From: Stenotrophomonas maltophilia | GTDB lineage: Bacteria > Pseudomonadota > Gammaproteobacteria > Xanthomonadales > Xanthomonadaceae | Assembly: GCF_039555535.1 (NCBI RefSeq) | Contig: NZ_CP154630.1 | Coordinates: forward strand, 1,439,001-1,503,000 | Reading direction: 5' to 3' | Length of the DNA stretch: 64,000 nt | Part shown: in pieces, positions 16,801 to 23,672 of the stretch | Layout: each line of letters starts with the position of its first letter | Position numbering within the stretch: position 1 is the first letter of the stretch | Position numbers and translations under genes: made by a program | Notes under the pieces: generated by a model | What the model was told of the DNA's origin: nothing | Database searches by the model: none | What the model saw: the letters and a program-made list of their open reading frames with translations, nothing else

Positions 16801-16917
16801 GTGCAGTCTGACGCGGTCTATGAAGATGGCCCCTATACGGTGTCCAACACCTACGGCATGGGTACCTACTTCAGCGCACCTCGTTCGGTTCGTGTCAGTG
16901 CGTCCTACGACTTCTGA
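13894..16917 (+). CDS. Oar-like TonB-dependent receptor with carboxypeptidase-regulatory N-terminal domain
   Basis: A 1007-residue outer-membrane receptor. Order: signal peptide ending AAAAQ (about residue 29); a small beta-sandwich of CarboxypepD_reg type (SLYGSAPAGTTIVVQSDTG... GRYNLGSLPVGKYTI), about 30-105; a plug with VGRSAEAIALLAPGV-like text and NGFLANNPLS; and a long beta-barrel ending in the aromatic residue Phe (VRVSASYDF). Oar-type receptors are linked in other bacteria to adhesion, protein or peptide uptake and secretion. A set of peptidase genes follows on the other strand. ATG 13894 has AAGGAAACTCC in front. The AT-rich leader suggests specific regulation. Confidence 0.9.
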   Translation: MTSSKHVARLKRTALAVVLTSFIGAAAAQSTTGSLYGSAPAGTTIVVQSDTGLKRSATVDSNGRYNLGSLPVGKYTIIQQRDGQTVEQRENVLLKVGVGTEVSFAGGASAATTLEAVNVVAANVPKIDVTNTVSKSVITSEQLDVLPLGRSAEAIALLAPGVVSGSGAFSNGSRSVLSFGGSSVTENAYYLNGFLANNPLSNLGGISLPYGSIDQQETFMGGYGAGYGRSTGGVINQLGKRGTNEWHFGVQATWAPDSLSASAATVIYPNRQLPNGYSYTDDSLPGSLYRYRKDDVATRTTYSGYASGPLIEDRLFIHLAAEKDRTEGVSTNSSAATQQVRNHYTIDAPKFYGKIDWNINDSNTLEYTRVQNTDRNGGYYRSFDYEDLAEGDRTGTFPNTTKLKDDFDIFKYTGYLNDDLTLSAVWGRSKESNLESNPLDTANPYLSSPGNQDPSITGGRPIRNDQSALYTKSSDAGSKTRGLRVDLQYRIGNHELTGGIDNMYFQGHNEGQAMTGPGYAWIYGRVDPASSPNPGFDITPPGGNGYFVQKYIFSTTTSMSVKQKAYYLEDRWQVTPNWLVTLGIRNDKFTNYNSAAKPYVDSGDQWAPRLGASWDVFGDSSLKVFANLGRYYLALPNSVAIRGASASTFTREYFTYSGIDANGNPTGLTALGPGPVSANNEYGQTPDPLSIAPTDLKSQYQDELILGFEKTLGERWSSGAKFTYRRLQTAIDDTCDSDRIHDKLAAMGVDDSNLDVPGCVIFNPGKTNTFMIRHADGSGYTPVQMSSADWGYGNKKAKRDYIAVDLFIEHPLSDKWYGRLDYTWSRSFGNTEGQVKSDIGQDDVSKTQDWDAAALMEYAGGYLANDRRHQLKGYGAYMFNDEWSASATLRIMSGAPKSCLGYYGTDESDPLGYDAAYHYCGGKPSRPGDAGRQPWTTRLDLGVMYRPSFADHKLAFSLDVFNVLNQRRAVQSDAVYEDGPYTVSNTYGMGTYFSAPRSVRVSASYDF

Positions 16918-16951
16918 TCGCAGCACCTGATCGATCTCTCCAGAAAACGAC

Positions 16952-16984
16952 CTGGACCCCGGCCATGCCGGGGTTCCTTTTTTG
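16952..16984 (+). terminator. Intrinsic terminator of the Oar-like receptor gene
   Basis: GACCCCGGC-cat-GCCGGGGTT followed by CCTTTTTTGG. Confidence 0.85.
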
Positions 16985-16996
16985 GGTCGCCAGGCG

Positions 16997-17024
16997 AAAA
17001 AAAGGGCGCCCGAAGGCGCCCTCT
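16997..17024 (-). terminator. Intrinsic terminator of the first M13 peptidase gene
   Basis: Read on the minus strand: AGGGCGCC-ttcg-GGCGCCCT followed by TTTTTTTCG. It is back to back with the receptor's terminator. Confidence 0.85.
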
Positions 17025-17048
17025 GCATTACCCGTTGCAGCAGCTAGC

Positions 17049-19058
17049 TCAGCGCCAGACCTTGATCTGCTCGGCTTCGCTGCGCTGCATCGGCTGGCCG
17101 GCCTTGCAGCTGAAGGTGGCACCGAATGCCGGCAGGTTGGCCAGCGTGCCGTTGCTGCGCCACAGGCCCGGCGCACGGATGTCGGCGGTCAGGCGACGCA
17201 CGGCCTCGTTCGGCGACAGCTGCTGCGCCCACAACGCCGACCACGCGCGGAAGAAGCCCTGCTGCTGTGCCTGCTTGGCTTTCGGCTCCTGCGCGGTGTA
17301 CGCGGCCCAGGCCAGTTCCAGGCCGGCGATGTCGGCCAGGTTCTCTTCCTGGGTGAGCGTGCCGTTGACCTTGGCACCCTTCACGCCCGGGAAGTCGTAG
17401 GCGCTGTACTGCGCGGCCACGCGATTGCCGAGCAGGGTCCAAGCGGTCTTGTCTGCCGGAGTCCACCAGCTGCGCAGTTCGCCCTTGGCGTCGACCAGCG
17501 CGCCCTTGGCATCGATCGCGCGGGTCAGCTCATGGCCGACCAGGCCACCGAAGCTGCCGAACTTGTCGGCGGCGTCGGCCTTGGCGTTGAACACCGGGCC
17601 CTGCAGGATCGCAGCGGTGACGATCAGGCGGTTCTGCGCCAGATCATAGGCCAGCGACGGCTGCTGCGGCAGCACGTCCCAGCGACGGTCAGCGTTGCCC
17701 TTGCCGATGCGCTTCATTTCCTCGCGATGGCGCCAGGTCGAAGCAATCAGCATGTTGCCGCCGAAGGAACCACGGCCCATCGGCTGCACGCTGTAGTCCA
17801 GGTCGCGCAGCGGGGTGCCGATCTCGATCTTCAGCGCGGCCAGCTTGGCCTGCGCTTCGGTCTTGGCTTCGGCACTCATCCAGCTGCTGTTCTTGACCGC
17901 CTCGATCTGCACTTCGCGCACCTTGTCGACGATCCATGCGGCCTGGCGACGATCTTCTGCCGACAGGTAACGGGCGGCGTATTCGCGGCCGAGCATCGGG
18001 CCGGCGGCCACGTTGATCGCCTCCAGCACATCTTCCCAACGCTGCGGCGGCAGCGTTTCGCCACGCAGCACGCGGCCACGGAATTCAAACTCGGCGTCGC
18101 GGTAGGCCTTGGACAGATACGGCGCCATCGAGTCGCCCACGCGCCAGCGCAGGTAGGCCTTCCACTGGTCCGGCTTGAGCTTGGTGACCATGCCGTCGAG
18201 CTGCTTGAACAGGCCCGGGTCGGCCAGCGAGACCAGGTCGTCGTCCACGCCCTGGGCCTTCAGGAAGGCATCCAGCTGCAGGTTGCGGTAGCGGCTGTTG
18301 AGCTCCTTGGTGGAGATCGGTGCGTAGTTGTTGAACGGGTTGTTGATGCCGGCCAGCGACTGCGCGTTGCGCGCCAGTTCGGTTTCCAGCGCGATCACCG
18401 ATTGCGACTCGGCATCCAGCTTGGCGGCCGGAGTGCCGGTCAGTGCCAGGATCTGCTTGACGTAATTGCGGTAGCGGCCCATCAGCGCGACGGTGTCGGC
18501 GTCGGTGCGGGTATAGAACGCCGGGTCCGGCAGGCCCATGCCACCCTGCATGAAGTAGCCGATGTGGCGGTCCAGCGCCTTCAGGTCCACGTCCGGGCCG
18601 AAGTTGAAGGCCACCGGGATGCCGACCTGGTGCAGCGCGGCGATCGAGGCCGGCACGTCCTTGGCTTTCTTGATGGCGTTGATGCGGGTCAGCAGCGGGG
18701 CGATCGGATTGGAACCGTCGGCTTCCACGGCGGCTTCGTCCAGGCCGCTGGCCCAGAAGTCGCCCAGTAGTTTCTGCACGTTGCCCTGCGGCGCCTTCAT
18801 CGCTGCGTCGAGCAGTTCACGCTGCTGCTGACGGCTGCGGTCGACCAGCTGGCCGAGCGCGGTGGTGGCACCGGTCTGTGGCACCGGATTGGCCTTCAGC
18901 CAGCCTGCGTTGGTGGCGTCATAGAAGTCGCTGCACTGGGCACTGACAGCCGGGGCGCGGGCGGCCTTCTTCTTGGCGGCGGCGAACGCATCGTGGGTCG
19001 GGACCAGGGTCGCCAGGCTGATGCCCAGGGCGATGGCAAGCGGACGGAAATTGGGCAT
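17049..19058 (-). CDS. M13 (neprilysin/PepO) family protein with degenerate zinc motif, probably inactive
   Basis: A 669-residue exported protein of the M13 family. The signal peptide ends near AFAAA. The N-terminal M13 domain covers about residues 40-420 and the C-terminal catalytic domain follows. In active members the zinc motif is HExxH; here it is His509-Glu-Leu-Thr-Arg513, the second zinc ligand having become Arg (codon CGC). The third ligand region is EENLADIAG instead of ENxADxGG, keeping Glu and Asp, and the NAYY substrate motif is missing (LAYDLAQNRLIV). The rest is full length and well kept, with no frameshift, so the protein is probably made. The intact paralogue lies directly upstream (19281-21383). 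A binding or regulatory role is inferred. Confidence 0.88.
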   Translation of the reverse strand: MPNFRPLAIALGISLATLVPTHDAFAAAKKKAARAPAVSAQCSDFYDATNAGWLKANPVPQTGATTALGQLVDRSRQQQRELLDAAMKAPQGNVQKLLGDFWASGLDEAAVEADGSNPIAPLLTRINAIKKAKDVPASIAALHQVGIPVAFNFGPDVDLKALDRHIGYFMQGGMGLPDPAFYTRTDADTVALMGRYRNYVKQILALTGTPAAKLDAESQSVIALETELARNAQSLAGINNPFNNYAPISTKELNSRYRNLQLDAFLKAQGVDDDLVSLADPGLFKQLDGMVTKLKPDQWKAYLRWRVGDSMAPYLSKAYRDAEFEFRGRVLRGETLPPQRWEDVLEAINVAAGPMLGREYAARYLSAEDRRQAAWIVDKVREVQIEAVKNSSWMSAEAKTEAQAKLAALKIEIGTPLRDLDYSVQPMGRGSFGGNMLIASTWRHREEMKRIGKGNADRRWDVLPQQPSLAYDLAQNRLIVTAAILQGPVFNAKADAADKFGSFGGLVGHELTRAIDAKGALVDAKGELRSWWTPADKTAWTLLGNRVAAQYSAYDFPGVKGAKVNGTLTQEENLADIAGLELAWAAYTAQEPKAKQAQQQGFFRAWSALWAQQLSPNEAVRRLTADIRAPGLWRSNGTLANLPAFGATFSCKAGQPMQRSEAEQIKVWR

Positions 19059-19227
19059 GTGGAACGAATCCGTGATGGATTGAGGGCGCGCGCACTATAG
19101 CAAGCCGGGCATGGACGCGGCATGCACGCATCACGCTGCTTTCGCCGGCCAGGGTCGGCCGCTACCGGGGAGCGCCGAGATCAGTGGATCCACGCCATGC
19201 GTGGATGAAAAGCACCCCGGAAAAACA

Positions 19228-19254
19228 AAGGCCCGGGAATTCCCGGGCCTCTGC
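19228..19254 (-). terminator. Intrinsic terminator of the second M13 peptidase gene
   Basis: Read on the minus strand: AGGCCCGGGAA-TTCCCGGGCCT followed by TTGTTTTTCC. The rest of the 222-base gap 19059-19280 holds half REP units such as ATCCACGCCATGCGTGGAT. Confidence 0.75.
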
Positions 19255-19280
19255 AGGTCTGCAACAGCGTCAGCCGTGGC

Positions 19281-21383
19281 TTACCAGATCACCACCTGCT
19301 GGTCGCCGCTGCGGGCCATCGGCGAACCGGCCTTGCACTGGAAGGCGGCCGCGAAGGTCGGCAGGTTCGACGGCGCACCCATGGCGCGGAACTGCGCCGG
19401 GGCGTGCGGGTCGGTCGCCAGGCGGACCTTGGCGTTTTCCGGGGTGTACTTGGTGCGCCACACGGTGGCCCAGTTGAAGAAGAAGCGCTGGTCGCGGGTG
19501 AAGCCGTCCACCTTCGCGTCTTCCTTGCCTGCGCTGGCCTTCTGCAGTGCGTCGTAAGCGGTGGCCAGGCCGCCCAGGTCGGCGATGTTCTCGCCCAGGG
19601 TCAGGTGGCCGTTCACCGCCTGGCCGTCGACCTTGTACTGGTCGAACTGCTTGACCAGCTTGCCGGTCAGGCCTTCGAAGTTCTTCTTGTCAGCGGCGGT
19701 CCACCAGTCTTCCATGTTGCCGGTCGGCCCGAATCGTGCACCCTGGTCGTCGTAACCGTGGGTCATTTCGTGGCCGATCACCGCGCCGATGCCGCCGTAG
19801 TTCAGCGCGTCGTCGGCCTTCGGATCGAAGAACGGCGGCTGCAGGATGGCGGCCGGGAACACGATCTCGTTCTGCAGCGGGTTGTAGTAGGCGTTGACCG
19901 TCTGCGGGGTCATGCCCCACTCGGTCTTGTCCACCGGCTTGCCGATCTTGGACAGGTTGAACTTGTAGTTGAACTCGTTGGCCGCGCGCACGTTGCCCAG
20001 GAAGCTGTCGCGCTGGGTCTGCAGGCCCGACCAGTCACGCCACTTGTCCGGATAGCCGATCTTCGGGGTGAAGGTTTCCCACTTGGCGATGGCCTTGGCC
20101 TTGGTTTCATCGCTCATCCAGCTCAGGCCCTGGATGCGTTCCTTCAGCGAGGCAGCCAGGTTCTTCACCAGTTCTTCCATCTTCGCCTTGGCTTCCGGCG
20201 AGAAGGCCACCTTCACGTACAGCTGGCCGAAGGCTTCACCTGCGTCGTTCTCGATGGTGCCCAGCACGCGCTTCCAGCGCGGCTTCTGTTCCTTCTGGCC
20301 GTTGAGGGTCTTGCCGTAGAACTCGTAGTTCTCCTGCACGAAGGCGTCGGCCAGGTACGGCGAGGCGCTGTCCACGGTGTGGAAGCGCAGGTAGGCACGC
20401 CACACAGACGGATCGGTGTCGCCCAGCGCCTTGCTCACTTCCTCATGGAAGGCCGGCATGGCCAGCGAGAACTTCTCCGGTGCGGCCACGCCCTGCGACT
20501 TGAAGAACTCGGTCCAGCTGAAGTTCGGGGTCAGCTTGTCGGCGTCGGCCAGGGTGACCGGGTTGTAGTACAGCTCGACGTTGCGCGACAGTTCGACGCG
20601 CGACTTGGAGGCCTTGGCCAGGCGGGTCTCGAACCTGACCACTTCCTCGGCCTGCTTGGCAGCGTCGGCAGCGGCAACACCAGACAGCTCCAGCACCTTG
20701 GCGACGTGTGCCTGGTAGGCCTTCAGCTTGTCGGCGTTCTTGGCGTCGGTGTAGTAGGTGCTGTCCGGCAGGCCCAGGCCGCCCTGGCTGGCGTAGGCCA
20801 TGTTGACGGCCGAGTTCTTGAAGTCGGCTTCAGCGCCGAAGCCGAACAGGACGTTGTCACCCTTGGCGGCGCTGGTGCGCAGGTAGTTGGCAATGGCCGC
20901 CTTGTCCTGCAGCCCATCGATCGCGGTCAGGTCGGCCTTCAGCGGCTCGATGCCCTGGGCGTTGATCTTGGCCTCGTCCATGCCGGTGGCCCACAGGTCG
21001 CCGACGATCTTCTCGATGTGGTTCGGGGTCTTCACCTGTGCCACCTGCTCGGCCAGCTGGTGCTGCACGGCCACCGAGCGCTCGTCGAGGATGGTGAAGG
21101 CGCCCCAGCTGGTGCGGTCGCCCGGGATTTCATTGGCGGCCAGCCACTTGCTGTTGACGTAGTCGCCGAAGGCGCCGCAGGCGTCCTTGCTGGTATCGAG
21201 GTCGCTGGGCTGGAAGGCGTTGTAGGCCGGCAGCTTGCTCTCGTCCAGGGTGTAATTGGTGGCTTCGGCGGCAGCCGGCGTGGAGGCGGTGGCGTCCTTG
21301 GCCGGGGTTTCGTTCTTGCCGCAGCCAACCAGCGCGGCCGAAACGGCCAGGGTCAGCAGCACGATCTTGGGAGTACGGGTCAC
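19281..21383 (-). CDS. M13 family zinc metallopeptidase (PepO-like) lipoprotein
   Basis: A 700-residue oligopeptidase anchored by lipid. GTG 21383 is preceded by a strong ribosome site (GGAGG) and starts a lipoprotein signal with lipobox LVGC. All catalytic marks are intact: NAYYNPLQNEIVFPAAIL for substrate binding, HEMTH (His538, Glu539, His542), DDQGARF, ENIADLGG for the third ligand and Asp, and a terminal CKAGSPMARSGDQQVVIW. M13 enzymes cut peptides of up to about 40 residues; at the cell envelope such an enzyme would prepare peptides for uptake. It has an inactive-looking paralogue downstream, and TonB receptor and S9 peptidase genes nearby suggest shared peptide use. Confidence 0.94.
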   Translation of the reverse strand: MTRTPKIVLLTLAVSAALVGCGKNETPAKDATASTPAAAEATNYTLDESKLPAYNAFQPSDLDTSKDACGAFGDYVNSKWLAANEIPGDRTSWGAFTILDERSVAVQHQLAEQVAQVKTPNHIEKIVGDLWATGMDEAKINAQGIEPLKADLTAIDGLQDKAAIANYLRTSAAKGDNVLFGFGAEADFKNSAVNMAYASQGGLGLPDSTYYTDAKNADKLKAYQAHVAKVLELSGVAAADAAKQAEEVVRFETRLAKASKSRVELSRNVELYYNPVTLADADKLTPNFSWTEFFKSQGVAAPEKFSLAMPAFHEEVSKALGDTDPSVWRAYLRFHTVDSASPYLADAFVQENYEFYGKTLNGQKEQKPRWKRVLGTIENDAGEAFGQLYVKVAFSPEAKAKMEELVKNLAASLKERIQGLSWMSDETKAKAIAKWETFTPKIGYPDKWRDWSGLQTQRDSFLGNVRAANEFNYKFNLSKIGKPVDKTEWGMTPQTVNAYYNPLQNEIVFPAAILQPPFFDPKADDALNYGGIGAVIGHEMTHGYDDQGARFGPTGNMEDWWTAADKKNFEGLTGKLVKQFDQYKVDGQAVNGHLTLGENIADLGGLATAYDALQKASAGKEDAKVDGFTRDQRFFFNWATVWRTKYTPENAKVRLATDPHAPAQFRAMGAPSNLPTFAAAFQCKAGSPMARSGDQQVVIW

Positions 21384-21553
21384 TTTGATGGCCTCCAGGC
21401 CGAGTGAGTCAGGGAAGGGCCGCAGGGACGGCCGTGGGCCGAACGATACGCCGCCGGCCTGCCCTGCAAGGGTGTCGAAGGTCATGGCCGGGCGCAAGGG
21501 CCAGAACGAGCAAGGGCGCCCGGTGGGGCGCCCTTGCCTGGGTAACGCATCGA

Positions 21554-23581
21554 TTACAGGCCGCCGCCGCCGCAGCCCTTGCCCAGGTAGTCGTCGATCA
21601 ACCTGAGCTGGTCGCCCATGATCGCGCGGGTCCAGGCCGGCCCATGCGCATAGTCGGCGATGGCGTGGAACTCGACCGGCTGCCCCGAGCCCTTGGCCTT
21701 GTTCACGAACCACTCCGACTGCTCGATGGGAACCGTACGATCGCGGTCACCGTGGTAGACCATCAGCGGAATCTTCATCTCTCTCGCCTTGTCCAGCGGG
21801 TTCAGGCCCGCCACGGTCGGTGCCTGTGCCTGGCGGAAGAACGGATTGGTATAGAAGCGCGACCAGATCTTCTTGATGTCCGAGACGCCGGCACCGGCAA
21901 TGGCGCATTTGTACAGGCCGTTCGGGCGCACCGAGGCCGCAAACGCCGAGTAGCCGCCATAGGAGAAGCCGAACATGGCGATGTGGCCGGGGCGGGCGAT
22001 CTTCTGGTCGATCATCCACTGCGCGCCGTCGTCCTTGTCATCCTGCATCTTCTGGCCCCACTCGGCGTCACCGGCCATCCACAGCTTGCGGCCCCAGTCG
22101 GCCGAGCCGCGGAACTGCGGGCGCAGTACGGCCATGCAGCGCGATGCCATCAGCGGCACCCACATCGAGCCGTCGAAGTCCATGCCATCGCGGGCCCACG
22201 GACCGCCATGCGGGTGCACGACCGCCTTCCAGGGACCGGCACCACACAGTTCGGTGTTGGGCGTGGTCAGGAATGCCGGAATGTCCAGCCCGTCGCGGGC
22301 CTTGTAATAGACCAGTTTGGTGTCGCCCAGGGCTGCAGGCTGGATGTCCGGATAGGCCTTGGCCAGCAGGGTCAGCTTGCCGTTGCGCAGCAGGTGGTAC
22401 TCGGGCGGGTTGGACGGGCCCGACGTGGCCACCAGCACGGTGGACAGGTCGGGGGTGTAGTCCACCACCTGGTAGCTGCGGCCAGTGTCGTAATTGGTGG
22501 TGAAGCGCTGGCCATTGGCGGTGTCGACCATTTCCAGCGGTTGCTGCTGGATGCCCAGGGCCTGGCGAAGGCCCTGGTCCAGCGCCTTCATCCGCGGCGA
22601 CGTCCACTGCAGGTCGTCACCGCGCGGGCCCGCATAGCGGATGCCGAGGATCTCGCCGAACGGAATCGCGCCGTTGCGATAGCGGTTGATCGACATCGAG
22701 CTGGCGTTGAACAGCTTGTGTTCGTACAGCACTTCCTTCTGCTTGCGTGCGGCGATGTCGTACTCGTACACGATCGCCTTGTCACGGCCGACGTTGCTCA
22801 GCACGAAGGCGATGTTCGGGTCATCGGCAAAGCCGATCACCTGGTTGACGTCGCGGTTCTTCACATAGGAGCGGAAGTGCTCTTCCCACGCACCGCTGCC
22901 GGTGTTGCGGAACTCGGTAGCGACGTAGGCGCCGGTTCCGTCCACGTCCTGGCGCAGGCGTGCACGCAGTTCGCTGTCCAGGTCGGTGACATAGCCGGCC
23001 ACACGCTCTTCGGTCTTCTGCACGCGCTGTGAGGTGAAGCTGCGCAGGTCGACCTTGTAGACATCGCCGGAGCTGCCGCCGCTGCCGTTGATCACCAGGA
23101 TGTGGTCCGGATCATTGGGGAGCGTGTCCAGCACCGTCGGGTTGGACAGCGCCTGCTCGAGTTCCTCGCTGCGGCTGCTGGCACGCGGCGGCGTAATGGG
23201 CTCCTTCCACTGCTTGCCCTCGATGTCGGTGATGAAGAACTTGCTGACGAAGGTCTTGGTGACACGGTCGGCGCGCAGGTCGAAAGGCTGCCATAGCACC
23301 ACGGCGAGCTGCCCATTCTTGATGAACGATACGCTCTGGAACTTCATCCGGTTGGCACCGATCACCGTGGGCGCCTTGTCCAGCGCATCGGTGCGCCAGA
23401 CCACGATCACGCGTTCTTCGCCGTTGGCGCGCAGGCCGGCGATGTGCTGCCCATCCGGAGACAGTGACAGGCTGGAGATGGCAGGGAAGGCCGCCAGCTG
23501 TTCAATGGTGGGGGCGACAGGCTTGGCATGCAGCCAGGGGGAAATGCTGGCCAGGGCTGCCAGCAACAGGGTTCGCTTCAT
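21554..23581 (-). CDS. S9 family serine peptidase (prolyl oligopeptidase type)
   Basis: A 675-residue exported peptidase. The signal peptide ends near LHAKP. A beta-propeller of about residues 30-400 (SLSPDGQHIAGLRANGEE and similar blades) is followed by an alpha/beta hydrolase domain. The nucleophile is Ser540 in FGFSYGGYSAF, the acid is in VYHGDRDRTVP, and the His is in DYAHGPAW. The layout is that of acylaminoacyl peptidase or dipeptidyl peptidase IV-like enzymes. The C-terminus is odd, ending GKGCGGGGL. It probably trims peptides in the periplasm, beside the M13 enzyme. A weak hairpin without a T run lies at 21511-21535 after the stop. Confidence 0.92.
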   Translation of the reverse strand: MKRTLLLAALASISPWLHAKPVAPTIEQLAAFPAISSLSLSPDGQHIAGLRANGEERVIVVWRTDALDKAPTVIGANRMKFQSVSFIKNGQLAVVLWQPFDLRADRVTKTFVSKFFITDIEGKQWKEPITPPRASSRSEELEQALSNPTVLDTLPNDPDHILVINGSGGSSGDVYKVDLRSFTSQRVQKTEERVAGYVTDLDSELRARLRQDVDGTGAYVATEFRNTGSGAWEEHFRSYVKNRDVNQVIGFADDPNIAFVLSNVGRDKAIVYEYDIAARKQKEVLYEHKLFNASSMSINRYRNGAIPFGEILGIRYAGPRGDDLQWTSPRMKALDQGLRQALGIQQQPLEMVDTANGQRFTTNYDTGRSYQVVDYTPDLSTVLVATSGPSNPPEYHLLRNGKLTLLAKAYPDIQPAALGDTKLVYYKARDGLDIPAFLTTPNTELCGAGPWKAVVHPHGGPWARDGMDFDGSMWVPLMASRCMAVLRPQFRGSADWGRKLWMAGDAEWGQKMQDDKDDGAQWMIDQKIARPGHIAMFGFSYGGYSAFAASVRPNGLYKCAIAGAGVSDIKKIWSRFYTNPFFRQAQAPTVAGLNPLDKAREMKIPLMVYHGDRDRTVPIEQSEWFVNKAKGSGQPVEFHAIADYAHGPAWTRAIMGDQLRLIDDYLGKGCGGGGL

Positions 23582-23634
23582 TGCTTGCCTCGATCTCAGG
23601 GCGATCCCGGCGCAAGGCCGGGGCCGGAAACGAA

Positions 23635-23658
23635 ACCGCCGCCCCGAAGGGCGGCGGT
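23635..23658 (-). terminator. Probable terminator of the second TonB receptor gene
   Basis: ACCGCCGCCC-cgaa-GGGCGGCGGT; on the minus strand the stem is followed by TTCGTTTCC. Strong stem, weak U tract. Confidence 0.55.
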
Positions 23659-23672
23659 GGGTAACGACTGGA

